DNA of 16,993 bases from NCBI GenBank assembly GCA_002454015.1, contig DKIB01000115.1, forward strand, positions 1 through 16,993, in the 5' to 3' direction. The stretch's first letter is position 1; every line of letters starts with the position of its first letter. This document shows, piece after piece, positions 11,476 through 16,696 of the stretch. Both the position numbers and the translations under genes were made by a program. The DNA is from Proteobacteria bacterium UBA6729. GTDB taxonomy: Bacteria; Pseudomonadota; Gammaproteobacteria; Porifericomitales; Porifericomitaceae. The notes under the pieces were generated by a model. That model was not told where the DNA came from and searched no databases. It saw only the letters and a list, made by a program, of their open reading frames with translations.

Positions 11476-11709
11476 ATGAGCGTTGCAGGTCCGGAGCGAC
11501 AGGAGTGGGGCCAGCTTGAGGCCCAGGTCGAAGACCTCATCGGGCTGGTGCAACGTCTCCAGGTGGAAAATCAGGCCCTGCGCATCCGGCAGGAACATCT
11601 GGTTGTCGAGCGATCCAGTCTGGTTCGTCGTAGAGAGCAGGCCCGTCAACGGATCGAGACCATGATTTCCAGATTGCGGGCACTGGGGGACGGAGCGAAT
11701 CGATCATGA
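11476..11709 (+). CDS. TIGR02449-type small coiled-coil protein (ZapB-like)
   Basis: This small protein of 77 residues is predicted to be almost entirely helical. A leucine-rich heptad pattern (VEDLIGLVQRLQVENQALR and following) indicates a parallel coiled coil. Short proteins of this kind lie directly upstream of zapA in many gammaproteobacteria (TIGR02449) and resemble the division protein ZapB in size and form. A role at the division ring is inferred from that context, not shown. The ATG at 11476 starts MSVAGPERQEWG; an in-frame GTG at 11464 would add four residues. Neither has a strong ribosome-binding site. The stop overlaps the zapA start (ATGA), so the two are translationally coupled. 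Confidence 0.75.
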   Translation: MSVAGPERQEWGQLEAQVEDLIGLVQRLQVENQALRIRQEHLVVERSSLVRRREQARQRIETMISRLRALGDGANRS

Positions 11710-12017
11710 GCCGACAGGTCAACGCCAACATTCTGGGGAAAGAATATTGCCTGTCCTGTGAGGAGCATGAACAGGAAGACCTGATAAGGGCGGTCGATCT
11801 GTTGAATCAACGCATCCGGGAGTTTCGTGAGCACAGTCAGGTGGTCGGGTCGGACCGGATCGCGGTGATGGCAGCGGTTCATCTTGCCTATGATATACTG
11901 CTTGAGCAACGCCGGAGAAACGGAGTGACCACACAGATGAACGAGGGTATCCGCCGCCTGAGTGCCAGAATCACGGCAGTACTGGCGGGGGGTGCCGAAC
12001 CGGATCAGCAGGCATGA
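11706..12017 (+). CDS. zapA: Cell division protein ZapA
   Basis: ZapA is a small cytoplasmic protein that cross-links FtsZ protofilaments and stabilises the Z ring. The 103-residue length fits the family. The N-terminal segment has the typical pattern (VNANILGKEYCLSCEEHEQE), followed by ILGK-type beta strands, LLNQRIREF, and DRIAVMAAVHLAYDIL, the start of the long C-terminal helix used for tetramer formation. The ATG overlaps the stop of the preceding coiled-coil gene by four bases. A 6S RNA gene starts about nine bases after the stop, the conserved zapA–ssrS order of gammaproteobacteria. Confidence 0.92.
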   Translation: MSRQVNANILGKEYCLSCEEHEQEDLIRAVDLLNQRIREFREHSQVVGSDRIAVMAAVHLAYDILLEQRRRNGVTTQMNEGIRRLSARITAVLAGGAEPDQQA

Positions 12018-12025
12018 ACGTTTTC

Positions 12026-12214
12026 GGGGGTATGCTCTGCGCTGTACGCGAACGGGTCGAAAATCGCTTGAGCCTATATCATAGCGCATGGGGACAAACC
12101 CCGGTGCTGTTGTGCCCGACCGCAGGGTCAGGCCTGATGCGCCGCTGACTGTCCCCACCTTGAGCCACGGGTTCAAGTTGCCGGCCCGGGTCGGCAGCTG
12201 CGGAGGATGCCCCC
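12026..12214 (+). ncRNA. ssrS: 6S RNA
   Basis: 6S RNA binds sigma-70 RNA polymerase holoenzyme by mimicking an open promoter and reduces housekeeping transcription in stationary phase. The terminal arms pair: GGGGGTATGCTCTGCGCT at 12026–12043 with AGCTGCGGAGGATGCCCCC at 12196–12214, with two wobbles and one mismatch. The 3' half holds CACCTTGAGCCACGGGTTCA (12157–12176), nearly the same as E. coli CACCTTGAACCAAGGGTTCA. The 5' bubble holds TTGAGCCTATATCATA, similar to the E. coli TGAGCCGATATTTCATA region that templates product RNA. The length of about 189 nt compares with 184 in E. coli. It lies directly after zapA, as expected. The exact ends are estimated from the stem. ygfA, often next in line, is absent. 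Confidence 0.88.
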
Positions 12215-12218
12215 ACCC

Positions 12219-12371
12219 AGGAGCCTGTCCAAGCAGTCCATGTCGGCGAGCACTGTCCCATATTTTGGCAATATTTTAGCCAAAGATGTCTGTACAATCC
12301 CAAAATACAGCGTTTTAGAATGGCAAAGTGGAGCGAAAATTCGCAGGTTTGCATTTCTTGGACAGGCTCCT
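12219..12371. mobile_element. MITE-like element with 15-bp terminal inverted repeats
   Basis: AGGAGCCTGTCCAAG at 12219–12233 is perfectly inverted as CTTGGACAGGCTCCT at 12357–12371. The enclosed ~120 bases are clearly AT-richer than the genes around them (several AAAA/TTTT tracts) and contain no complete gene. This is the form of a non-autonomous miniature transposable element or the joined ends of a deleted insertion sequence. It sits between the end of 6S RNA and the end of the bactofilin gene. The flanking tetranucleotides CCAG (inside 12217–12220) and CTAG (12370–12373) are similar but not identical, so no clear target duplication is seen. I do not recognise the parent family. Confidence 0.7.
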
Positions 12372-12795
12372 AGCGATGCGTAGCCTTGCCCGCATCCGCC
12401 ACAGCCGGGCGCAGGGGACGGTCGGGTGGGGCCTTGCGGGTTTCGTCCTGCCGAACCAGGCGCCCGTTCACTTGGGCACCCAGCGCCATCTCCAGCAACG
12501 TATAGTGCACATCCCCGGTAACGCGGGCATTGGCCAGGAGCACCACGCGCTCAGTCGCATGTACATCGCCGATGACCGTCCCGTTCAGGCTGACGTAAGG
12601 CACCCGGATATTCCCTTCCACCTTGCCGTGCTGACTCACGGACAGGGTTGAACGATCATCCTCAATGGCCGTTACATCCCCCTTGATACTGCCGTCCACA
12701 TGCAAGCCCCCTGAAAAGTTCAGGCTGCCCTCCATAACGGACTTCTTCCCGACCAGACTGTCTATTTTGTCGGTGCCGGACTTTTTTCCAAACAT
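12370..12795 (-). CDS. Bactofilin (polymer-forming cytoskeletal protein)
   Basis: Bactofilins form nucleotide-independent filaments at the membrane and organise cell shape, stalks or peptidoglycan enzymes. The 141-residue protein has a short polar N-terminus (MFGKKSGTDKID), a central beta-helical DUF583 domain with repeated short strands (GSLNFSGGLHVDGSIKGDV, GKVEGNIRVPYVSLNGTVIG, NARVTGDVHY, GAQVNGRLV), and a disordered Lys/Arg/Pro-rich tail. The ATG at 12795 has GAGGAG six bases upstream, within the last codons of the DUF6776 gene, so the two are co-transcribed. The TAG stop straddles the outer end of the MITE-like element's terminal repeat, so the insertion may have reset the C-terminus. 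Confidence 0.9.
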   Translation of the reverse strand: MFGKKSGTDKIDSLVGKKSVMEGSLNFSGGLHVDGSIKGDVTAIEDDRSTLSVSQHGKVEGNIRVPYVSLNGTVIGDVHATERVVLLANARVTGDVHYTLLEMALGAQVNGRLVRQDETRKAPPDRPLRPAVADAGKATHR

Positions 12796-12798
12796 GGC

Positions 12799-13530
12799 TT
12801 ACTCCTCTACTACATTGGCCACCCGCCAGTCAAAGGTGCGTTCAGCAAGTACACGCTTGCCATCACTGTTGTTCAGCTGCACCTGGGCCTGACTTGGGGT
12901 AAAGCCGGAAGGGACATCCAGCAGACCTTCTACCACCGTAAAATTCTTGAGACTGAAGGTGACAAAGGGCTTCTCGTCCAATGTCAGATCCTGTAGCCCC
13001 AGGATCTTTGATTTGCCCTGCAGGTCTCCAGAAAGTTTCATCAACAGACGGCCCTCTATGGATTTATTGCCCTTGCCAAAGCGAGTCAACACAATTTTAT
13101 AACGAAATCGGTGCAGTCGGGGCATGGTCTCCACATACAGGCCTTGCACCGCCAACCCGTTACTCTGCGATGCATTCAACACAGATTGATAAAACTCCAG
13201 CTCCTGCTTGAACTTGAACACCGAATCCTGCATATCCTTCAACTCACCGCGCAACGTGTCCAGGGCCAGCTGGTCGATGATAGAGGACTCCTCCAGCATG
13301 GCAAGTTGGCGCCCAAACAGATCCTTCTCTGCCAGCAGGCGCTCATTCTGTCGCTGCAACTCCATGTTATGCCCCGTCAACGCAACGAGACGAGGCTGGT
13401 AAGCCTCCCCGGTCTTCCCGGGGGCAACAAAGACGAACCAAATCAGCAGGCCCAGTACCACCACCAGCACCACGGCCTGCAACAGCAGGTGCAACAGCGG
13501 CTGCTTGCGGGTTATCACAAAGCTCTCCAT
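12799..13530 (-). CDS. DUF6776-type membrane-anchored coiled-coil protein
   Basis: This 243-residue protein of unknown function has a short cytoplasmic N-terminus (MESFVITRKQP) and one transmembrane helix (~12–36). A coiled coil with many Gln/Glu/Leu residues follows (~48–115, e.g. GHNMELQRQNERLLAEKDLF), then a predicted beta-rich C-terminal domain (~125–243) outside the cytoplasm. This layout matches the DUF6776 family, found next to bactofilin genes in gammaproteobacteria. The stop codon lies three bases before the bactofilin start, and the bactofilin ribosome site is inside this gene. A bitopic protein beside a membrane filament protein suggests it links bactofilin to the periplasm; that is inference. 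The ATG at 13530 is preceded by AGGA nine bases upstream and follows a strong promoter. Confidence 0.8.
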   Translation of the reverse strand: MESFVITRKQPLLHLLLQAVVLVVVLGLLIWFVFVAPGKTGEAYQPRLVALTGHNMELQRQNERLLAEKDLFGRQLAMLEESSIIDQLALDTLRGELKDMQDSVFKFKQELEFYQSVLNASQSNGLAVQGLYVETMPRLHRFRYKIVLTRFGKGNKSIEGRLLMKLSGDLQGKSKILGLQDLTLDEKPFVTFSLKNFTVVEGLLDVPSGFTPSQAQVQLNNSDGKRVLAERTFDWRVANVVEE

Positions 13531-13576
13531 AATCCCTCGTCCTCACCTGCACCTGCAGGCCCGTACAACCCCGGCG

Positions 13577-13606
13577 ATTATAGAGCAAACGGCCTGTAGA
13601 TGACAA
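13577..13606 (-). promoter_or_regulatory. Sigma-70 promoter of the DUF6776–bactofilin operon
   Basis: Reading the minus strand, TTGTCA (13606–13601) and TATAAT (13582–13577) are separated by 18 bases, matching consensus at five and six of six positions. The start of transcription would be near 13570, giving a ~40-base leader. A second TTGACA lies 17 bases upstream of the TGTCAT that overlaps the first -35 (13628–13623), possibly a weaker overlapping promoter. Confidence 0.75.
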
Positions 13607-13627
13607 CGGGCAGAGCCACGGTTGTCA
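13601..13627. promoter_or_regulatory. Dyad overlapping the -35 element
   Basis: TGACAAC (13601–13607) is perfectly inverted as GTTGTCA (13621–13627) with 13 bases between the arms. The left arm covers the -35 hexamer of the DUF6776 promoter, so it could be an operator for a dimeric regulator. A stem in an upstream transcript is the alternative. Confidence 0.4.
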
Positions 13628-13631
13628 ACGC

Positions 13632-13652
13632 AAAGCGGAAACATCCGCTTTT
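13632..13652. terminator. Bidirectional Rho-independent terminator-like hairpin
   Basis: AAAGCGGA (13632–13639) and TCCGCTTT (13644–13651) form a perfect eight-base stem with an AACA loop, followed by one more T on the plus strand (T-run 13649–13652). On the minus strand the stem ends in TTT. It lies just upstream of the DUF6776 promoter and would insulate it from minus-strand transcripts entering from the metallo-hydrolase side. Confidence 0.6.
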
Positions 13653-14269
13653 GGTGCGCTGCGGAAATACTGCGCGGCGAGGCCGCCCCGCCCCCACTGA
13701 GGGAGGTTGAACCTCCATTGAAGGCAGGCAGGGGAAGCCTTGTCCAGCGACAAATGAGCCGGAAGCGGCGGGGGGCTGGTTTCAACGATAAGGGAGCCTG
13801 AAAGGGCCCGAACGGGCAATAGGGATGATTGTGTCCGGAAAATCAGGGGCAGTACCAAGGATGGCTCAATGAACGCCAAGAAGATTGGGTCTTTCCGGGC
13901 AACACAGTGGAGGCCAGTACGGTGGAGCGTGTCGCGGAGCAGCGGAGCCTGACGGAACATACAGGCAGGTTTGCGGGAGATAAAACTTGCTGTCTGGCCC
14001 AAGAAGATCGAAGAGCAAAGACTTCACCGCCGATTCTTGACCTGGCCTGAGGCCTTTCCCGGACATACGGCTGGGGCCGTGCCAGCAAGTTGTTTATTTA
14101 TATATAGAAATAGCGTTCTTGTGTAGATGAGCGGCGAAACCCGGGTCTGTGCTGAATCGGCGGGGCAGGCTGTTCGGGTCTTGCCCCCTGTGGGTCTGTC
14201 TCCGCCTGGCAGGGTTCGGGGCCTGCGCCGCCCGGCATCGTCACTGGCATCCATCACCCCGGGTCGCTG
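13653..14269. other. Gene-poor region, no convincing coding sequence
   Basis: About 620 bases between the DUF6776 promoter region and the metallo-hydrolase. Only short overlapping frames on both strands occur (for example plus 13829–14050 and minus 13625–14002), none with a recognisable family or a good ribosome site. Visible structure: a 15-base palindrome GGAGGTTGAACCTCC at 13702–13716, a hairpin GGGGCA/TGCCCC at 14162–14187, and an AT-rich patch at 14090–14120 in an otherwise GC-rich region. It could hold a decayed gene, an untranslated tail or a small RNA. Confidence 0.5.
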
Positions 14270-15211
14270 CTACTCCCACTCCAGCTCGCGGTAGCTGCGA
14301 TTCACGTTGGTTGGATGCACCGCATCGAATAACTCCCAGCGGTCGCGCTCTGCCTGCCCGATCACGGCAGCGGCCTCCCCAAGAAATGTGCCGATGGCGA
14401 TCTGTTGCCGCGTCTCGCGCAGTAGCATGGACAGGTAACGCGACTGATCTGCAGACGCTGCCTGCCAGCCCTGCTCACTGACCGTGCCATGCCCCGGAAT
14501 GACGCGCTGTGCGTCAAGCGTGCCCAGTGACTCCATAACCCCCAGCCAGCCCCGCAGACTGCTGTCAATGATCGGCAGGCGCTCCCGAAACAGGAGGTCT
14601 CCCGTCCACAGGGTACGGGTATGGAGATCCAGTACTGTCAGGTCATGATCCGTATGTGCAGGAGCCCAGGCCTGCAGGATCAATATGCGATTTCCCAGAT
14701 CCAGTTGCAGTTTGTCCTCAACCAGCAGCTCCGGTTTGATCAGTTGGGCATCACCCAGTTCGGCAGTAAATTCTTCACGAAAGAATTCAAGGCTGCCACG
14801 GAAGGCCCCGGCCAGCTGTACATGGCCTGCAAACTGCGCAGTTGTGTCTGTAAATGCTGCGTTGCCGAGCACATGGTCAAAATGCACATGCGTATTGATG
14901 ACATAGCATATCGGTAATGTGGATACCTGACGGATAGCAGCCAGCAGTCGCTTCCCCAAGTCTGCGGAACCGCCAGTATCGATCACGGCGATACAACGCG
15001 CACCGATGACAAAGCCGATGTTGGCGATGTCGTGTCGGTGCGGTGACTGCACGGGGTGGTGTTTGCCGATGTGCAGGTACACGCCGGGTGCCAACGGTTC
15101 GACAAACGGTGCTGCCCCCCCGCTGCAGGGTGCAAGTGCCAAAAACAACAGCACTCCCCTGGCACACCATCGAAGCGCATCCGGCGAGGCCGTATCAGTG
15201 CTACCGAACAT
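14270..15211 (-). CDS. Metallo-beta-lactamase-fold hydrolase, quinoprotein relay system type 2
   Basis: This secreted or periplasmic zinc hydrolase of the MBL fold has the metal site THVHFDHVLGN (HxHxDH), AHTDHDLTVLD, LWTGDLLF and VIPGHG. Segments such as DIANIGFVIGARCIAVIDTGGS and the C-terminal HPTNVNRSYRELEWE match the 'quinoprotein relay system zinc metallohydrolase 2' (SoxH-like, TIGR04559) group as I recall it. That group is usually found near PQQ-enzyme or thiosulfate-oxidation genes; none is in this window. A signal peptide is visible: RWCARGVLLFLALAPCSGGAA, with a probable cut before PF. I chose the ATG at 15211 (313 aa), which gives a shorter n-region. The ATG at 15259 (329 aa) is possible and has GGAG 11 bases upstream. 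No lipobox is present (Pro precedes the Cys). Confidence 0.8.
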   Translation of the reverse strand: MFGSTDTASPDALRWCARGVLLFLALAPCSGGAAPFVEPLAPGVYLHIGKHHPVQSPHRHDIANIGFVIGARCIAVIDTGGSADLGKRLLAAIRQVSTLPICYVINTHVHFDHVLGNAAFTDTTAQFAGHVQLAGAFRGSLEFFREEFTAELGDAQLIKPELLVEDKLQLDLGNRILILQAWAPAHTDHDLTVLDLHTRTLWTGDLLFRERLPIIDSSLRGWLGVMESLGTLDAQRVIPGHGTVSEQGWQAASADQSRYLSMLLRETRQQIAIGTFLGEAAAVIGQAERDRWELFDAVHPTNVNRSYRELEWE

Positions 15212-15261
15212 ACCACGGCACCGTACCGGATCCCGAGCGTTACTGCAACCCCCGGCCATGC

Positions 15262-15281
15262 GGCCTGATGCTCCATCAGCC
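15262..15281 (-). other. Hairpin between tRNA-Arg and the metallo-hydrolase gene
   Basis: CTGATG (15265–15270) and CATCAG (15274–15279) form a six-base stem with a three-base loop, extendable by GG/CC with a one-base bulge. There is no T-run on the minus strand. It may be a weak end of the tRNA transcript, or a leader structure that hides the GGAG in front of the ATG at 15259. Confidence 0.35.
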
Positions 15282-15306
15282 GTATGGCGTCTGCATCCGC
15301 GTATGG

Positions 15307-15382
15307 TGCCCTGACCAGGATTCGAACCTGGGACCTACGGCTTAGGAGGCCGTCGCTACTGTCCGAGCTGAGCTACCAGGGC
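15307..15382 (-). tRNA. tRNA-Arg (anticodon CCT)
   Basis: On the minus strand the acceptor arm GCCCTGG pairs with TCAGGGC (one G·U). The T arm is CCAGG-TTCGAAT-CCTGG. The anticodon arm ACGGC-CTCCTAA-GCCGT gives anticodon CCT, reading AGG. The discriminator is A, and CCA is encoded (15306–15304). The D arm GCTC/TAGC has one C·T mismatch and the D loop is large (AGCTCGGACAG…), giving 76 nt before CCA. Confidence 0.93.
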
Positions 15383-15389
15383 AAATTGG

Positions 15390-15462
15390 TGGAGCCGAGG
15401 GGATTTGAACCCCTGACCTCAGCAATGCGAATGCTGCGCTCTCCCAACTGAGCTACGGCCCC
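15390..15462 (-). tRNA. tRNA-Ala (anticodon CGC)
   Basis: On the minus strand the acceptor GGGGCCG pairs with CGGCTCC (one G·U). The D arm is GCTC…GAGC. The anticodon arm CAGCA-TTCGCAT-TGCTG gives anticodon CGC, reading GCG. The T arm is AGGGG-TTCAAAT-CCCCT. CCA is encoded (15389–15387). It is first in a two-tRNA transcript, four bases plus CCA before tRNA-Arg. CGC is the least common Ala anticodon in bacteria and fits a GC-rich genome. Confidence 0.94.
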
Positions 15463-15501
15463 CTGTCGACGGTACCGCATGGCGGACAGTCGATGATCGG
15501 C

Positions 15502-15531
15502 ATTGTAACCGCCCGCCTGCCTGTCTGTACA
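15502..15531 (-). promoter_or_regulatory. Probable promoter of the tRNA pair
   Basis: On the minus strand, TGTACA (15531–15526) and TACAAT (15507–15502) are 18 bases apart, with four and five of six consensus matches. A GC-rich stretch follows the -10, as is common for stringently controlled tRNA promoters. The -10 lies about 40 bases before the mature tRNA-Ala 5' end. Confidence 0.5.
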
Positions 15532-15566
15532 GGGTAGCCCGGGCACTGGCATTTACGGTGGTATTC

Positions 15567-15581
15567 CCGACTGCCAGTCGG
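15567..15581. promoter_or_regulatory. Inverted repeat upstream of arsS
   Basis: CCGACT and AGTCGG are separated by GCC, about 93 bases before the arsS start and close to a possible extended -10 (TGGTAAAGT, 15599–15607). It might be an operator; no known regulator consensus is matched. Confidence 0.3.
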
Positions 15582-15673
15582 TGCAGGTCGGGGAACTGTG
15601 GTAAAGTGGCAATTGCGTAGCGGGTTCCGGGCGCTTGGAGTCAGCATGGATTCGCAATGAATGGAGTATACAG

Positions 15674-16657
15674 ATGAGGGATGTTCTGCCTCTGCTGAAT
15701 CGTTTTGGCTTTCCGGCCATACAGCGACGCGGGTTGGAAACCCTGCAGGTCAATATAGGCTTGCGTTGCAACCAGCAGTGCGTGCATTGTCATGTCAGCG
15801 CCAGTCCCCGGCGCCAGGAGCAGATGAATCTGGAGAACGTCAATCTGGTGCTCCGCTATCTCGCTGCCCATGCCGGGCTGGTACTGGACATCACCGGTGG
15901 GGCACCGGAACTGAATCCGCATTTCAGGTATCTGGTGCGAGGTGCCCGGGCTCTGGGCTGTCGTGTGCTGGACCGCTGTAACCTCACCATATTGCAGGAA
16001 CCCGGCCAGGAGGATCTGGCAGAATTCCTTGCAGAATCAGAGGTTGAGGTGATCGCCTCACTGCCCTGCTATCTGTCAGCCAACGTTGACAGGCAGCGTG
16101 GGGCAGGGGTGTTTGCCGCCAGCCTCAAGGGGTTGCAAAGGCTGAATCACCTGGGTTATGGTCGCAAGGGTAGCGGATTGAGCCTGAATCTGGTATATAA
16201 TCCGCAGGGTGCGGCCTTGCCCCCATCCCAGGAAGGGTTGGAGCGGGATTACAGGCGCGAACTTAAAGAACGCTATCAGGTTGAGTTCAATCATTTGTAC
16301 ACATTGTGTAATATGCCCATAGGGCGCTTCGGCGGTGCCCTGGCATCGCGTGGCGAGTTTGATGACTACATGCAACTACTGCATGATGCGTACCGTGCAG
16401 CCAACCTGGATCAGGTGATGTGCCGTAGCCTGCTGAGCGTGGACTGGCGCGGGTATGTGTACGATTGTGATTTCAATCAGATGCTTGATTTGCCCGTGCA
16501 TCGGGAGGCAGGGGCTGAACGTGTGCACCTGTCCGGGCTGCTGGACAGGCAACTGGAGGGATTGCCGATTCGTGTGCGCGACCATTGTTATGGTTGTGTT
16601 GCAGGTGAGGGCAGCAGTTGCAGTGGTGCCCTCTCGGGTGAGTCGGTGCAACATTGA
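15674..16657 (+). CDS. arsS: ArsS-like radical SAM protein (arsenosugar biosynthesis family)
   Basis: This 327-residue radical SAM enzyme carries the [4Fe-4S] motif CNQQCVHC (Cys32, 36, 39). The C-terminal half has the DUF3641 Cys clusters: CRSLLSVDWRGYVYDCDFNQ and DHCYGCVAGEGSSCSGAL. TLQVNIGLRCNQQCVHCHV and MPIGRFGG are typical of the ArsS family (TIGR04167), proposed to add the ribose-derived group in arsenosugar synthesis after ArsM methylation. No arsM or other ars gene is in this window, so the substrate is open. Positions that are selenocysteine in some members are Cys here. I chose the ATG at 15674 because GGAG lies seven bases upstream; an ATG at 15635 would add 13 residues without homology. 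It is transcribed divergently from the tRNA pair. Confidence 0.85.
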   Translation: MRDVLPLLNRFGFPAIQRRGLETLQVNIGLRCNQQCVHCHVSASPRRQEQMNLENVNLVLRYLAAHAGLVLDITGGAPELNPHFRYLVRGARALGCRVLDRCNLTILQEPGQEDLAEFLAESEVEVIASLPCYLSANVDRQRGAGVFAASLKGLQRLNHLGYGRKGSGLSLNLVYNPQGAALPPSQEGLERDYRRELKERYQVEFNHLYTLCNMPIGRFGGALASRGEFDDYMQLLHDAYRAANLDQVMCRSLLSVDWRGYVYDCDFNQMLDLPVHREAGAERVHLSGLLDRQLEGLPIRVRDHCYGCVAGEGSSCSGALSGESVQH

Positions 16658-16696
16658 GTGATGTAGCGGGGTAACGATGGCTACAGGTATGAATAT

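Noticed and set aside
12079..12354. Minus-strand 91-codon ORF across the MITE-like element and 6S RNA
   Set aside because: It crosses the inverted repeat and runs antisense through the 6S RNA gene. The N-terminal part could be an old transposase scrap, but nothing supports a gene.
13829..14050. Plus-strand 73-codon ORF in the gene-poor region
   Set aside because: No ribosome site, no recognised family, and competing frames of equal length on both strands; kept only as part of the intergenic description.
15035..15345. Plus-strand frames of ~100 codons ending near tRNA-Arg (…PDQDSNLGPTA)
   Set aside because: The ending is the antisense translation of a tRNA gene, a common false prediction.
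15517..15532. CTG-N10-CAG resembling a LexA box at the tRNA promoter
   Set aside because: Only one side carries the full ACAG half-site, the centre is not AT-rich, and SOS control of tRNA genes is not expected.
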